Shown piece by piece: positions 8,389-18,160 of a stretch of 62,744 nt of DNA; positions within the stretch are counted from its first letter, which is position 1; every line of letters begins with the position of its first letter. A program made the translations under genes and the position numbers. The notes under the pieces were generated by a model. That model was not told the origin of the DNA. It did not search any database and was given only the letters and a program-made list of their open reading frames with translations. Origin of the DNA: Microtetraspora niveoalba (lineage in GTDB: Bacteria > Actinomycetota > Actinomycetes > Streptosporangiales > Streptosporangiaceae); NCBI RefSeq assembly GCF_001570405.1, contig NZ_BBYM01000003.1:1-62744 (forward strand), written 5' to 3'.

Positions 8389-8820
8389 CTACTCGATCGG
8401 GGCGTAGTCCGTGCCGGACGTGGCGCCGCCGTCGATGCCGCCGGAGATCTTCACCTGCGTGCCCACGGGCGCGTAGTGATAGATCGGAACGGTGTGATCG
8501 ACGGTGAGCTCCTCGTTCTTCACCACGCCCGCGTTCTTCACATCCAGGGCCACCCAGATCTTGGTGCGCTTGCGCAGGTCGGTCGTCTTGATCGTGACCG
8601 CGCAGGCGCTCCTGGTGCCGGCGTTGTGGAGCAGGTACGTGACCGCGCCCTTGAATGCGACCGACCGCTGTACCGCGAAGCCGGGCCCGCAGACCTTGGC
8701 CGGCGTGTCGCGGCCGGCCGAGGTGCCGGCCAGAGCGGTGCCGCCGGCGACGAGCAGGGCGGCCGTGGCCACCGAACCCAGCATGATCGAGGTGATACGC
8801 ATGGGACGAAAGTAGGTCAT
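8389..8820 (-). CDS. Secreted protein of unknown function
   Basis: A 143-residue protein with a signal peptide (MRITSIMLGSVATAALLVAG, then GTALAG) after a short leader. The mature part is Thr/Val-rich with three Cys, and I recognise no domain; motifs such as YLLHNAGTRSACAVTIKTTD suggest a small beta-sandwich. The frame stays open far upstream, but only through the antisense shadow of rsgA. I chose ATG 8820, preceded by GGGTGAG, over ATG 8802, which has no ribosome-binding site. It stands alone between two unrelated genes. Confidence 0.65.
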   Translation of the reverse strand: MTYFRPMRITSIMLGSVATAALLVAGGTALAGTSAGRDTPAKVCGPGFAVQRSVAFKGAVTYLLHNAGTRSACAVTIKTTDLRKRTKIWVALDVKNAGVVKNEELTVDHTVPIYHYAPVGTQVKISGGIDGGATSGTDYAPIE

Positions 8821-8897
8821 GCGCTCACCCGCGACCGGGAGATTCCTCAACTTTTCGTGAAATAGGACCAAATCGCCCGCTCGCTGACGCGGGACGG

Positions 8898-9851
8898 TCA
8901 GGGGAGGTCGTCGCCGCCCTCGCGGCTGACGAGCAGCCGGCGCAGCGACTCCAGGCGCGCCGGGTCCGCGTGCCCCTCGGCCACGAACCGGTCGAGGGCG
9001 CACCCGTCGCCGAGGTGGGTGCAGCCCTTGGGGCACTCGACGGTCGCCTCGTTCAGATCCGGGAAGGACGCCAGCACGGTCTCGACGTGCACGTGCGCGA
9101 GGCCGAAGCTGCGCACCCCTGGCGTGTCGATGATCCAGCCGCCCTCGGGCAGCTCCAACGCCACCGCCGAGGTCGAGGTGTGCCGGCCGCGGCCGGTCAC
9201 CACGTTGACGTGCGAGACCGCCCGCCCGGCCGTCGGGACGAGCGCGTTGACCAGCGTCGACTTTCCGACCCCCGAATGGCCGACGAGCACGCTGATCCGA
9301 TCCTCCAGGTGGCCGCGCAGCTCGTCCAGCGGCCCGCCCTTGCTCACCACCACGTACGGCACGCCCAGCGGCTCGTAGAGCGCGACCAGCTCGTCGGCGG
9401 GCGCGAGATCCACCTTGGTCAGGCAGAGCAGCGGATCGATGTCGGCGTCGAACGCGGCGACCAGCAGCCGGTCGATCATGCGGGGCCTCGGGGGAGGGTC
9501 GGCCAGCGCGGTGACGATGACGAGCTGGTCGGCGTTGGCCACGACGGGACGCTCGACGTCGTCGGTGTCGTCGGCGCTGCGGCGGAGCATCGAGCGGCGG
9601 TCCTCCACCCGGACCACCCGGGCGAGGGTGTCCGGCCGGCCGCTCACGTCCCCGACCAGGGCGACCCGGTCGCCGACCACGATGCCCTTGCGGCCCAGCT
9701 CGCGCGCCTTCATCGCGACGACCGTGACCGAACCCACCAGGCACGTGTAGCGCCCGCGATCGACCGCCACCACGAAACCCTCGACGGCCTTCTCGTGCGC
9801 AGGACGGAGCCGGGTCCGGGGCCGGGACCCCTTGCCCGGCCGGATCCTCAC
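8898..9851 (-). CDS. rsgA: Ribosome small-subunit-dependent GTPase RsgA
   Basis: RsgA is a circularly permuted GTPase that checks late 30S maturation. The order OB-fold, then G4 (TKVDLAP), then G1 (GHSGVGKST), then G3 (DTPGVRSFGL) shows the permutation. The C-terminal zinc site is CPKGCTHLGDGCAL with a following Cys/His pattern. The annotated GTG gives 317 residues, but family members start about nine residues earlier with an RxYDEDDV-like block, and the bases upstream encode NKRHYDEDD after a CTG; a non-standard start near 9878 is possible. It follows aroA on the same strand about 60-85 bp downstream, so probably one unit. Confidence 0.95.
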   Translation of the reverse strand: MRIRPGKGSRPRTRLRPAHEKAVEGFVVAVDRGRYTCLVGSVTVVAMKARELGRKGIVVGDRVALVGDVSGRPDTLARVVRVEDRRSMLRRSADDTDDVERPVVANADQLVIVTALADPPPRPRMIDRLLVAAFDADIDPLLCLTKVDLAPADELVALYEPLGVPYVVVSKGGPLDELRGHLEDRISVLVGHSGVGKSTLVNALVPTAGRAVSHVNVVTGRGRHTSTSAVALELPEGGWIIDTPGVRSFGLAHVHVETVLASFPDLNEATVECPKGCTHLGDGCALDRFVAEGHADPARLESLRRLLVSREGGDDLP

Positions 9852-9936
9852 GTCGTCCTCGTCGTAGTGCCGCTTGTTCAGCCTGTCCGTCCTTCTCGTG
9901 CGCCCGCGCGTCCCGCGCGGGAACCACGCGTACCGG

Positions 9937-11247
9937 TCACCCGGTCGCGTCCGTCCTCTCGGTCCTGCCCGCCGGACCGGCCAGCATGTCCGCCCACATG
10001 CGGGCGAAGTCCGGGAGGGTCTTGCCCGTGGTCGCGATGTTCTCCACCTCGACTCCCGGCACCGCCAGGCCGATGACCGCGCCCGCCGTGGCCATCCGGT
10101 GGTCCTCGTAGCTGTGGAAGACCCCGCCCGTCAGCGGGCGCGGCCGGATCTCCAGGCCGTCGTCGGTCTCGCGGGCGTCGCCGCCGAGCCGGTTGATCTC
10201 GGTGGCCAGCGCGGTGATGCGGTCGGTCTCGTGCCCGCGGATGTGCGCCACACCGCTGATCCGCGACGGGCCGTCGGCCAGCGCGGCGAGCGCGGCGAGC
10301 GTCGGAGTGAGCTCGCTGACCTCGCGCAGATCCGCCTCGATGCCGCGCACCCGGCCGGCGCCGGTCACCCGCAGTCCCTCCGGCGTACGCGTCACCTCGG
10401 CGCCCATGGCGGCGAGCAGGTCGCGGAGATGGTCCCCGCCCTGCGTGGTCTCCTCGGGCCAGTCCGGCACGGTCACCGAGCCGCCGGTGACCAGCGCGGC
10501 CGCGAGGAACGGCGCCGCGTTCGACAGGTCGGGCTCGACCACGACGTCCCGCGCCGCGATCGGGCCCGGCTCGACCCGCCACACGTCGCGCTCGGAGTCG
10601 TCCACCTCGACCCCCGCCTCGCGCAGGAGCTGCACCGTCATCGCGATGTGCGGCATGGAGGGGACCGGCGGGCCGCTGTGCCGTACGGTGAGGCCCTTCT
10701 CGAAGCGGGGCGCGGCCAGCAGCAGGCCGGACACCATCTGGGAGGAGACCGAGGCGTCCAGCACGACCTCGCCGCCCCTGATCGGCCCCCGTACGGTGAA
10801 CGGCAGAGCGTCGGCGCTCACGGTCGCGCCGAGGGCGCGCAGCGCGCCCAGGATCGGGCCCATCGGCCGCTTGCGGGCGTGCGGATCGCCGTCGAAGGAG
10901 ACCTCGCCGTCCGCGAGCGCCGCGACCGGCGGCACGAACCGCATGACGGTGCCGGCGAGGCCGACGTCGATCGAGGCGCCGCCCCTGATCGGACCGGGGG
11001 TGATCGCCCAGTCCACGCTCGACACGCTCTCGTTCGACGGGGTCATCCCGGCGCCGAGCGCGCGCAGCGCCGCGACCATCAGGTCGGCGTCTCTGCTGCG
11101 CAGCGCGAGCCGTACGGAACCGGGGGCCTCGGCCAGCGCGGCCAGGAGCAGCACCCGGTTGGTCACGGACTTGGAGCCGGGCAGGCGGACGGTCGCGTGG
11201 ACGGGCCCGGTCGCCACGGGAGCGGGCCACAGGGGCTGGGTCGGCAT
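9937..11247 (-). CDS. aroA: 3-phosphoshikimate 1-carboxyvinyltransferase (EPSP synthase)
   Basis: EPSP synthase of the shikimate pathway, joining phosphoenolpyruvate and shikimate 3-phosphate. The substrate-binding start [18 protein letters not shown] (about 20-37), the [15 protein letters not shown] segment and [20 protein letters not shown] are all diagnostic; the family Arg/Glu/His set near SYEDHRMA is present. At 436 residues it has the normal length. ATG 11247 is the first good start; the frame remains open upstream only by chance. The SRAP gene is divergent, 75 bp away. Confidence 0.96.
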   Translation of the reverse strand: MPTQPLWPAPVATGPVHATVRLPGSKSVTNRVLLLAALAEAPGSVRLALRSRDADLMVAALRALGAGMTPSNESVSSVDWAITPGPIRGGASIDVGLAGTVMRFVPPVAALADGEVSFDGDPHARKRPMGPILGALRALGATVSADALPFTVRGPIRGGEVVLDASVSSQMVSGLLLAAPRFEKGLTVRHSGPPVPSMPHIAMTVQLLREAGVEVDDSERDVWRVEPGPIAARDVVVEPDLSNAAPFLAAALVTGGSVTVPDWPEETTQGGDHLRDLLAAMGAEVTRTPEGLRVTGAGRVRGIEADLREVSELTPTLAALAALADGPSRISGVAHIRGHETDRITALATEINRLGGDARETDDGLEIRPRPLTGGVFHSYEDHRMATAGAVIGLAVPGVEVENIATTGKTLPDFARMWADMLAGPAGRTERTDATG

Positions 11248-11322
11248 GGCTGAAAGCCTACCGGCAGGTCCGGTCCCCGTCGGGGCGCCGCTCGACCGCC
11301 TGGGGATGGCAAGGTGGGGGGT

Positions 11323-12066
11323 ATGTGCGGAAGGTACGCGTCGACGCGCAAGCGGCACGAGCTCATGGAGGAGTTCGAGGTCGAGCTCGACACGGGCGAG
11401 GAGATCGGCCCGGACTACAACGTGGCGCCCACCAAGCAGGTGTACGCGGTGATGAGCCGCGTGCCCAAGGTCGAGGGCGCGGAGCGGCCGGTGCGCCAGC
11501 TCAGGGTGGTCAGGTGGGGGTTCGTGCCGAGCTGGGCCAAGGACCCCTCGATCGGATCCCGGATGATCAACGCCAGGGTGGAGACGGTGGCGGAGAAGCC
11601 CGCCTTCCGCAGGGCGTTCGCCTCGCGCCGCTGCCTGCTCCCGGCGGACGGCTTCTACGAGTGGAAGGCGGCCTCCGAGGGGGCCAAGAAGGCGAAGCAG
11701 CCGTACTACATCCACCCCCAGGACGGCGGCGTCATGGCGATGGCGGGGCTGTACGAGTTCTGGAAGGACCCCTCGCGGCCCGACGACGACCCCCTCAAGT
11801 GGCTGTGCACCTGCACGGTGATCACCACCGACGCCGAGGACGGGGTGGGCCACATCCACGAGCGCATGCCGATGATGGTCGAGCGGGACAGGTGGGCCGA
11901 GTGGCTCGACCCGCGCGTGAGCGACGCGAGCCGGCTGCTGGTCCCCGCGCTCGCCGGACGGCTGGAGGCGTATCCGGTCTCCACCGCGGTCAACAACGTC
12001 CGCCACAACGGTCCCGAACTCGTCGAGCCGCTGGAGGAGGACGGCGACCGGGCCATGCTCTCCTGA
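11323..12066 (+). CDS. SOS-response-associated peptidase (SRAP/HMCES/YedK family)
   Basis: SRAP proteins form a stable thiazolidine crosslink to abasic sites in single-stranded DNA and so shield them. After removal of Met the catalytic Cys2 is exposed (MCGRY). Further conserved parts are [45 protein letters not shown] (catalytic Glu) and the terminal HERMPMM with the catalytic His. At 247 residues it is full length. It is divergent from aroA, an arrangement I recall from M. tuberculosis Rv3226c-Rv3227. Confidence 0.94.
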   Translation: MCGRYASTRKRHELMEEFEVELDTGEEIGPDYNVAPTKQVYAVMSRVPKVEGAERPVRQLRVVRWGFVPSWAKDPSIGSRMINARVETVAEKPAFRRAFASRRCLLPADGFYEWKAASEGAKKAKQPYYIHPQDGGVMAMAGLYEFWKDPSRPDDDPLKWLCTCTVITTDAEDGVGHIHERMPMMVERDRWAEWLDPRVSDASRLLVPALAGRLEAYPVSTAVNNVRHNGPELVEPLEEDGDRAMLS

Positions 12067-12181
12067 ACGCGGAGTGTAAAGGCCGTGCCACCGGAGGTCC
12101 GACCGGAGGCGGCCGCTGCGTCGAGTGCCAGTCGAGGCGCGAGCGCCGCCGCTGAGCACTCCGAGGCCGAGCGGGGCCGGG

Positions 12182-12961
12182 TCAGCCCCTCTTGCGCGCG
12201 CTGGCCACCAGGTGGATGCCGACCGTGTCCTCCTCACCGGGCCGGGTCGCCAGCTCGGTGCGGACCAGGCGGGTCAGCGAGTGACCGCCCGAGGCGAGCA
12301 CGTGGTCGACCGTGGACGGGGACAGCACGGTGCGCGGCCGCACCCACTCCACCTCCAGCCCGGCGGCCGTGATCAGCTCGCGCAACTGGACGCTGGTGAA
12401 GCAGCGGGTGATGCTGCCGTCGGGCCAGGGCACGAGCATGACCTCGCCCGTCTGGCACAGGTGGGCCCAGTAGTTCTGCTCGGCGAGGATCGCCATGCCG
12501 AGCACCAGCGAGTCGACGCAGACCAGGGTGCGCCCGCCGGGCTTGAGCACGCGGGCGACGTCCTCGATCACGGACTCGGCCATGATCTCGACCGAGAGGG
12601 CGCGCTCCTCGGCGATCACCGCGTCCACGCAGGCGTCGGGAAGGAAGCCGAGGTCGTCGGCGCGGACCTTCTGCACGCGGCCGGACGCGTCGCGCAGCCA
12701 CGGCTCGGGCAGCCGCCGGAAGTCCATCACCTGGATGACCCGGTGCCCCGCCCGTGCGGCCTGAGCCGTCCAGCGGCCGCGGCCGCCGGACAGGTCGAGC
12801 AGCAGGGAGGGACGCTCGGGCAGCCACCGGCGAAGTTGTTCGGCGACGACCGCGTGATAGAAGGTCCAGTACGGCCCGAGGGCTCCCGGGCCGTTGAGTT
12901 CGTTGGCCGGAATGGGCAGCACGAGCGGCTCCTGGACTATGGCTACCTCAGAAGGCGACAT
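12182..12961 (-). CDS. Class I SAM-dependent methyltransferase
   Basis: 259 residues. The Rossmann-like motif I is [20 protein letters not shown] (about 52-71), followed by acidic strand ends ([27 protein letters not shown]) and the [20 protein letters not shown] post-motif. It resembles ubiquinone/menaquinone-type C-methyltransferase folds but I cannot name the substrate. Its start is divergent from sigR, and its end converges with the SRAP gene 115 bp away; that short gap shows nothing distinctive. Confidence 0.82.
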   Translation of the reverse strand: MSPSEVAIVQEPLVLPIPANELNGPGALGPYWTFYHAVVAEQLRRWLPERPSLLLDLSGGRGRWTAQAARAGHRVIQVMDFRRLPEPWLRDASGRVQKVRADDLGFLPDACVDAVIAEERALSVEIMAESVIEDVARVLKPGGRTLVCVDSLVLGMAILAEQNYWAHLCQTGEVMLVPWPDGSITRCFTSVQLRELITAAGLEVEWVRPRTVLSPSTVDHVLASGGHSLTRLVRTELATRPGEEDTVGIHLVASARKRG

Positions 12962-13047
12962 GAGATAGCGGAAATCGGTTTCCGGGCTACCAGCCGGTAC
13001 GTAGGTCCTTCCCCAAACAGCGGTGTTCGTACCGCGAAAACGTACCG

Positions 13048-13073
13048 GGAACAGACTCTACGCCCGCCCTGTT
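13048..13073 (+). promoter_or_regulatory. SigR-type promoter (GGAAC-N18-GTT) for sigR
   Basis: GGAAC at 13048-13052 and GTT at 13071-13073 are separated by exactly 18 bases. The known SigR (SigH-type) consensus is GGAAT/C-N18-19-GTT. Transcription would start near 13080, upstream of the GTG start of sigR at 13171, so the site fits positive autoregulation of the operon. Confidence 0.82.
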
Positions 13074-13170
13074 GCAGTTGTGCATGAACGCGTTGCTCGT
13101 GCCCCCCGCCCAGGAGAATGGCGCCGCTACCCTGCCGGTATTCTCGGCTACGTACGGCGTCCTAGAGGGG

Positions 13171-13776
13171 GTGGGTCCGGTCTCCAAGACAGCTGAGGAG
13201 ACTCTGGAGCAGCGCAGCGAGCGGTTCGAGCGCGACGTAATGCCGTATCTCGACCAGTTGTACTCCGCCGCGCTCCGGATGACCCGGAATCCCGCAGACG
13301 CCGAGGACCTCCTGCAGGAGACGTTCGCCCGGGCGTTCGCCTCCTTCCACCAGTTCCAGGAGGGCACGAACCTCAAGGCGTGGCTCTACCGCATCCTGAC
13401 GAACACCTTCATCAACAGCTATCGGAAGAAGCAGCGCGAGCCCAAGCAGGCCGGGACCGAGGAGATCGAGGACTGGCAGCTCGCCAGGGCCGAGTCGCAC
13501 ACCTCGACCGGGCTGAAGTCGGCTGAGGCCGAGGCGCTGGAGCACCTGCCCGACAGCGACGTGAAGGACGCGCTCGCGGCGCTCCCCGAGGATTTCCGCA
13601 TCGCGGTGTACCTTGCCGACGTCGAGGGCTTCCCGTACAAGGAGATCGCCGACATCATGGGGACCCCCATCGGGACCGTGATGTCGCGCCTGCATCGCGG
13701 CCGGAGACAACTGCGAACGCAGCTCGAGGACTACGCGCGCGCTCGCGGCCTGGTACGGGACGAGGAGGGGCGATGA
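13171..13776 (+). CDS. sigR: Thiol-stress ECF sigma factor SigR (SigH family)
   Basis: Group IV sigma factor that directs RNA polymerase to thiol-oxidative stress genes. Region 2 ([40 protein letters not shown]) and region 4 ([35 protein letters not shown]) are nearly those of Streptomyces SigR. I chose GTG 13171 because family members begin with GPVS, which is encoded here, and AGAGGGG abuts it. The frame is open further upstream, and an ATG at 13084 would add 29 residues. The S. coelicolor gene makes a longer unstable isoform in a similar way. It overlaps rsrA by four bases and is autoregulated from 13048-13073. Confidence 0.95.
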   Translation: MGPVSKTAEETLEQRSERFERDVMPYLDQLYSAALRMTRNPADAEDLLQETFARAFASFHQFQEGTNLKAWLYRILTNTFINSYRKKQREPKQAGTEEIEDWQLARAESHTSTGLKSAEAEALEHLPDSDVKDALAALPEDFRIAVYLADVEGFPYKEIADIMGTPIGTVMSRLHRGRRQLRTQLEDYARARGLVRDEEGR

Positions 13777-14039
13777 GCTGCGGCGACCACCACGACACCG
13801 ACTGTGGCGAGGTCCTTGACCGGGTCTACAGCTACCTCGACGGCGAGCTGGACGACAGCAGGCGGGCCGAGATACGCCAGCATCTGGACGAGTGCGGTCC
13901 CTGCCTGGAGGAGTACGGCCTGGAGAAGGTCGTCAAGCAGCTCGTCGCCAAGCACTGCGGCTGCGATCCGGTGCCCCAGGACCTGCGCGACAAGATCCTC
14001 GCCCGGATCGCGCAGGTGCGGGCGGATCTCGCCGATTAG
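13773..14039 (+). CDS. rsrA: Zinc-containing redox anti-sigma factor RsrA
   Basis: An 88-residue ZAS-family anti-sigma factor that binds and silences SigR until oxidation forms a disulfide and releases zinc. The diagnostic His-x3-Cys-x2-Cys is HLDECGPC; an additional N-terminal Cys pair (SCGDHH, DCGEV) and a late HCGC complete the metal/redox set. The ATGA overlap with sigR implies translational coupling so that the pair is made in balance. Confidence 0.94.
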   Translation: MSCGDHHDTDCGEVLDRVYSYLDGELDDSRRAEIRQHLDECGPCLEEYGLEKVVKQLVAKHCGCDPVPQDLRDKILARIAQVRADLAD

Positions 14040-14071
14040 GATCGGCCCGTACACCTGACGAAGGGGCGGGC

Positions 14072-14986
14072 ATGCGCGTACTGGTCACCGGCGGGGCGGG
14101 ATTCATCGGCTCGAACCTCGTGGACCGCCTGTTGGCCGACGGGCACGAGGTCGCGGTCGTGGACGACATGTCCTCCGGCAGCGTCCGCAACCCCGACGCC
14201 GCCCTGCACGCGATCGACGTGCGCGAGCCCGCGCTCATCGAGGCGGCCGAGGCGTGGCGTCCCGAGGTGGTCTGCCACCTGGCGGCCCAGATCAGCGTCC
14301 GCAGGAGCGTCGCCGATCCGCTGCACGACGCCAGGGTGAACGTCGAGGGCACCCTCAACGTCCTGGAGGCCGCCCGCCGGTCCGGCGCCCGCAAGGTCGT
14401 CTACGCCTCCTCGGTCGCCGTTTACGGCAGGCCCGCCGTGATCCCGGTGCCCGGCGACGCGCCCACCGACCCGCGCTCGCCGTACGCCGCGTCGAAGCTG
14501 AGCGGCGAGATCTACCTGTCGGCCTACAGCGCCCTGCACGGGCTGGAGTACACGACGCTCGTGCTGTCCAACGTGTACGGCCCGCGCCAGTCGCCGGAGG
14601 GCGAGGCCGGGGTGGTCGCGATCTTCACCGACGCGCTGCTCGCCGGTCGCCCCACGGTCCTGTACGGCGACGGCTCACAGACGAGGGACTACATCTTCGT
14701 CGAGGACGTGGTGGACGGCTTCGCCCGCGCCTGCGGGCCCGTGGGGAACGGGCGCAGGTTCAACCTCGGCACCGGCCTGCGGACGACCGACCGCGAGCTG
14801 CACACGCTCGTCGCGGCCGCTGCGGGTGCGCCCGACGAGCCCGCTCTGGCCCCGGCCCGCCTGGGCGACCTGCCCGAGATGGCGGTCGACCCCGAGCCGG
14901 CCCGCGAGGGGCTCGGCTGGCGCCCGCGCACCGATCTCGCCACCGGCCTCAAGGCCACCGTCGCCTGGGCGCAGTCCCGGTCCTGA
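14072..14986 (+). CDS. NAD-dependent epimerase/dehydratase (UDP-glucose 4-epimerase-like)
   Basis: A 304-residue extended short-chain dehydrogenase. The NAD-binding GGAGFIG (about 7-13), the catalytic Ser in VYASSVAVYG and the Tyr-x3-Lys SPYAASK are present, as are the NVYGPRQSP and TRDYIFVEDVVDG blocks of GalE-like sugar-nucleotide epimerases. It starts 32 bases after rsrA, so it may be a downstream member of the SigR operon. Whether the substrate is UDP-glucose/galactose or another nucleotide sugar is not decidable here. Confidence 0.85.
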   Translation: MRVLVTGGAGFIGSNLVDRLLADGHEVAVVDDMSSGSVRNPDAALHAIDVREPALIEAAEAWRPEVVCHLAAQISVRRSVADPLHDARVNVEGTLNVLEAARRSGARKVVYASSVAVYGRPAVIPVPGDAPTDPRSPYAASKLSGEIYLSAYSALHGLEYTTLVLSNVYGPRQSPEGEAGVVAIFTDALLAGRPTVLYGDGSQTRDYIFVEDVVDGFARACGPVGNGRRFNLGTGLRTTDRELHTLVAAAAGAPDEPALAPARLGDLPEMAVDPEPAREGLGWRPRTDLATGLKATVAWAQSRS

Positions 14987-15259
14987 ACGGCCCGCCCGGT
15001 GCCGGTGGGGTTTCGGAGACCGGCGTGACGGGCACGTCACCGAGTTCCGGACGGTCACCGCCGACCGGTGAGGGCAGGCGTTCCGCTCCGGAGATCACGG
15101 GGGATGCGCCGGCCCACCGGCGTGCCGAACGACCGGACGAACCAGGGCGAATGCGCACAGCGTGATTGGTTGGTCACGGTTTGGCTGCGGTTCGCCGACC
15201 TCTCTGACCGGGCCCCCGGGCTTCTGTAGCCTGTGGGCGAAATCGATGTGGAGGCAGCG

Positions 15260-15367
15260 ATGTTCAACAGGGTGGCCACCAAGTTCCTGGCGGCGTTGAT
15301 GCTGCTCACCCCCGTGGTGGTGTACGTGGCCGAGACCGGCGTGACCTCCGGGATCTCCTGGACCTGA
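15260..15367 (+). CDS. Small single-pass membrane peptide (35 residues)
   Basis: An ATG with GGAGG six to ten bases upstream starts a 35-codon frame: a short basic N-terminus (MFNRVATK), one hydrophobic segment (FLAALMLLTPVVVYVA) and a polar tail (ETGVTSGISWT). It ends 17 bases before the HD-GYP gene, on the same strand. Ribosome-binding site, charge pattern and position suggest a real small membrane protein, perhaps a partner of the membrane HD-GYP protein. No family recognised. Confidence 0.6.
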   Translation: MFNRVATKFLAALMLLTPVVVYVAETGVTSGISWT

Positions 15368-15384
15368 GGACGCGAGGTGGCCGC

Positions 15385-16734
15385 ATGCGCGAACTGCCGT
15401 GGCGGGCAAAGGTCTACTTCGTCGTACTGATCGCCGCCGCCGCCGCACTGGTGGTCGACAGCGCCGTCACTCCCGGCTGGTTCGACCAGGCCGAGCTGCC
15501 GACGCTCGTCGTACTGGCGTTGCTCTTCCTGGTGTGCGAGTCCGTGCCCACGGTGCTCAACGTGCCGCAGGCGGCGATCTCGGTGAGCTTCTCGGCGGCG
15601 CTGGCCGCCGTCGTGCTCGTCGGGCCCCAGGGGGCGGCGCTGGTCGGGCTCATGGCGGTGGCGAGCGTACGGCCCGGCCTGCCGGTGGTGAAGCGCCTCT
15701 TCAACGGCGCCCAGTTCGTGATTTGCGGATACGCCGCGGGCGTGGCCTTCCAGCACGCCGGCGGCACCGTGGGCCTGCCCCGCGAGGACGACTTCCCCGG
15801 GGTGATCGTGCCGTACGGCGCGGCAACGGCAGCGTTCGTGCTGATCAACTTCGGGCTGACCGCGGTCATCCTGCTGTTGGCCGAGGGCGTCGGAAAGGAC
15901 GAGGTGCCGCTCCGCGGCACCGTCCAGATCCTCGGGTCCTATCTCGGCTACGCGACCTTCGGCCTGCTGATCGCCGGGCTGTGGGCGACCGTGCAGTCGA
16001 TCTCGGCGGTGCTGGTGCTGATCCCGCTGTTCGTGGCCCGCTGGGCGTTCGGGCACTACCACGCCCAGCAGCGCTCGTACGACGCGACGATCGCGGCGCT
16101 GTGCCAGGCGGTCGAGACGAAGGACTACTACACCCGCGGCCACTGCACCCGCGTCTCGCGGGCCTCGTCCATGATCGCCGAAGAGATCGGGATGGGCACC
16201 GAACGGCTGCGCGCGATCCGGTACGCCGGGATGCTGCACGACGTCGGCAAGCTGGGCGTCCCCACCAAGGTCCTGCAGAAGGAAGGCAAGCTGACCGAGG
16301 AGGAGTTCGCCGCGATCCAGCTCCACCCCATGCGCGGGCTGGAGATCGTGCACGGCATCGACTTCCTCGACGAGGCGTTCGCCGGGATCATGCACCACCA
16401 CGAACGGCAGGACGGCAAGGGCTATCCGATGGGCCTCGCGGGGGACGAGATCCCCGAGTTCGCCAGGATCATCGCGGTGGCCGACGCCTTCGACTCGATG
16501 ACGTCCGACCGGGCCTACCGCAAGGCGAAGTCGATCGAGGAGGCGGTGGCCGAGCTGCGCAAGGGCGCGGGCACCCAGTTCGACCCCGCCATGGTGAGCA
16601 GGTTCATCGAGGCGCTCGACCGTCACGGCTGGGACCCGCCGCGCGCCGTGCCCGCCCCGCCCGGGGCGGCGGTGACCGCGTCGAAGGATCACGACGACCC
16701 CACCATGCCCATCCAGGTCATCTCGGAACGCTGA
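15385..16734 (+). CDS. Membrane HD-GYP domain phosphodiesterase-type protein
   Basis: 449 residues. The first about 220 form multiple membrane segments (for example VYFVVLIAAAAALVVDSAV and ISAVLVLIPLFVARWAFG). The C-terminal HD-GYP domain has GHCTRVSRAS, the metal dyad in MLHDVGKLGVP, then HPMRGLEIV, HHHERQDGKGYPMGL and ADAFDSMTSDRAYR, with the signature GYP intact. HD-GYP proteins hydrolyse cyclic di-GMP or related dinucleotides. The sensor part is a membrane MASE-like region of unknown ligand. It is followed after 12 bases by a shorter paralogue lacking the GYP motif. Confidence 0.88.
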   Translation: MRELPWRAKVYFVVLIAAAAALVVDSAVTPGWFDQAELPTLVVLALLFLVCESVPTVLNVPQAAISVSFSAALAAVVLVGPQGAALVGLMAVASVRPGLPVVKRLFNGAQFVICGYAAGVAFQHAGGTVGLPREDDFPGVIVPYGAATAAFVLINFGLTAVILLLAEGVGKDEVPLRGTVQILGSYLGYATFGLLIAGLWATVQSISAVLVLIPLFVARWAFGHYHAQQRSYDATIAALCQAVETKDYYTRGHCTRVSRASSMIAEEIGMGTERLRAIRYAGMLHDVGKLGVPTKVLQKEGKLTEEEFAAIQLHPMRGLEIVHGIDFLDEAFAGIMHHHERQDGKGYPMGLAGDEIPEFARIIAVADAFDSMTSDRAYRKAKSIEEAVAELRKGAGTQFDPAMVSRFIEALDRHGWDPPRAVPAPPGAAVTASKDHDDPTMPIQVISER

Positions 16735-16746
16735 GGGCGAGGACTC

Positions 16747-18009
16747 ATGACCGCCGCCAGGGCGATGCGCGGGCTCGACTCGGGCCAGTTGCTGCTGATC
16801 TGCGCCGCGGGGATGCTCACCGTGGCCGGGATCTCCCACACGGCGGCGGGCGGGCCCGTCGATCCGCAGGTCGCGATCGGGTTCGGCGCCCTGATCGCGG
16901 TGGGCGAGCTGGCCAGGCTCACCATGCCGGGCAACCGCGAGGTGGCGCCCATCTCCACCGCCGCGGCGATCGGCTACGCGCTCCTGCTGGACGTGGGCGG
17001 GCGGCCGGCCCACCAGTCCGCGCTCCAGGTCGTCGCCGTCATGTCGGTGGGGATGATCGCGGGCGCGCTGCCGCATCTGGCCGTCGGCCGCCCGCCGCGC
17101 CTCGACGCGATCGCCAGGAGGCTGCTCGCCGGCTCGCTGCTGGCCTTCGCCTACCGCCCGCTCACGGATCCGCTCCGTTCGATCGCCCTCACCGGCAACT
17201 GGTGGCCGGCGCTCGGCGTGATGGCGGCCCTCGTCGCGCTCATGCTGACCGCCGACGTGGTGATCGCCGCCATGCTCAGGGCCGAGCAGGTCAGGACCGC
17301 CTTCGGTGTCGCCGTACACGACGAGCTGCGGATGGCCGCGCCGCTCGGCGCGGCGGTGGCGGCCTCGGGGACGCTGCTCGCGCTCGCCGCGCACAGCATG
17401 AACCTGACCGCGCTGCTGGTGTTCGCGGCGCCGCTGCTGGTCACCCAGGTGGCGTTCCGCAAGTACGCGGGCATCCGGGCGACGTACCTGCAGACGGTCC
17501 GGGCGCTGAGCCGGGTGACCGAGGTCGGGGGATACGTCGAGCCGGGCCACTCCCGCCGGGTGAGCACGCTCTCGGTCGCCGTCGGCCGGGAGCTCGGCAT
17601 GCCGGAACCGCAGCTTCTCGAGCTCGAGTACGCCGCGCTCATGCACGACATCGGGCAGCTCTCCCTGAGCGACCCCATCCCCGGCGGCGCCACCGTGCTC
17701 ACCGACCCTCGGCAGGCGAAGCGGATCGCCGAGCTCGGCGCCGAGGTGATCAGGAAGACCGGCGTGCTGCACGCGGTGGCCGAGATCGTCCGCCGCCAGT
17801 GCGACACCGTCGACCACTCCCCGCCGATGGCCAGCCGCGTCATCAAGGCCGCCAACGCGTACGACGACCTGGTGGGGGGATCGGCCGACCGGGACCGGGC
17901 GGCCTCGGCGCTGGAGCGGCTCAGGCTCGCCGTCGGCACCGAGTACGATCCCACCGTCGTCGAGGCGATGGCCCGCGTGGTCGACCGGGTCGCCCTGGGG
18001 CGTGTCTGA
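16747..18009 (+). CDS. Membrane HD-domain protein, degenerate HD-GYP paralogue
   Basis: 420 residues with the same plan as its upstream neighbour: about 230 residues of membrane segments (LLLICAAGMLTVAGISHTAA, PLGAAVAASGTLLALAA) and then an HD domain. GHSRRVSTLS and MHDIGQLSLS keep the first His and the HD pair, but the stretch that should carry HHER-DG-GYP reads RRQCDTVDHSPP, and the final ADAFDSMTSDR block became AANAYDDLVGGSADR. It is likely inactive or altered in specificity and may regulate the active partner. It overlaps nothing but follows by 12 bases, so one operon. Confidence 0.82.
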   Translation: MTAARAMRGLDSGQLLLICAAGMLTVAGISHTAAGGPVDPQVAIGFGALIAVGELARLTMPGNREVAPISTAAAIGYALLLDVGGRPAHQSALQVVAVMSVGMIAGALPHLAVGRPPRLDAIARRLLAGSLLAFAYRPLTDPLRSIALTGNWWPALGVMAALVALMLTADVVIAAMLRAEQVRTAFGVAVHDELRMAAPLGAAVAASGTLLALAAHSMNLTALLVFAAPLLVTQVAFRKYAGIRATYLQTVRALSRVTEVGGYVEPGHSRRVSTLSVAVGRELGMPEPQLLELEYAALMHDIGQLSLSDPIPGGATVLTDPRQAKRIAELGAEVIRKTGVLHAVAEIVRRQCDTVDHSPPMASRVIKAANAYDDLVGGSADRDRAASALERLRLAVGTEYDPTVVEAMARVVDRVALGRV

Positions 18010-18160
18010 CCGCCGATCGCTTGTAGCGAAGGTCGCACCGGCGCGGCCGCGACCCGGTGCGACGGACGGTGCTTTTGTGCCGACCCTACAGATTCCCCGG
18101 GCGCGTTCAGTCGGAATCAAGCGCAGGGGATCACCGGGGGGCCGCCGTAGGGTTGGCTGC

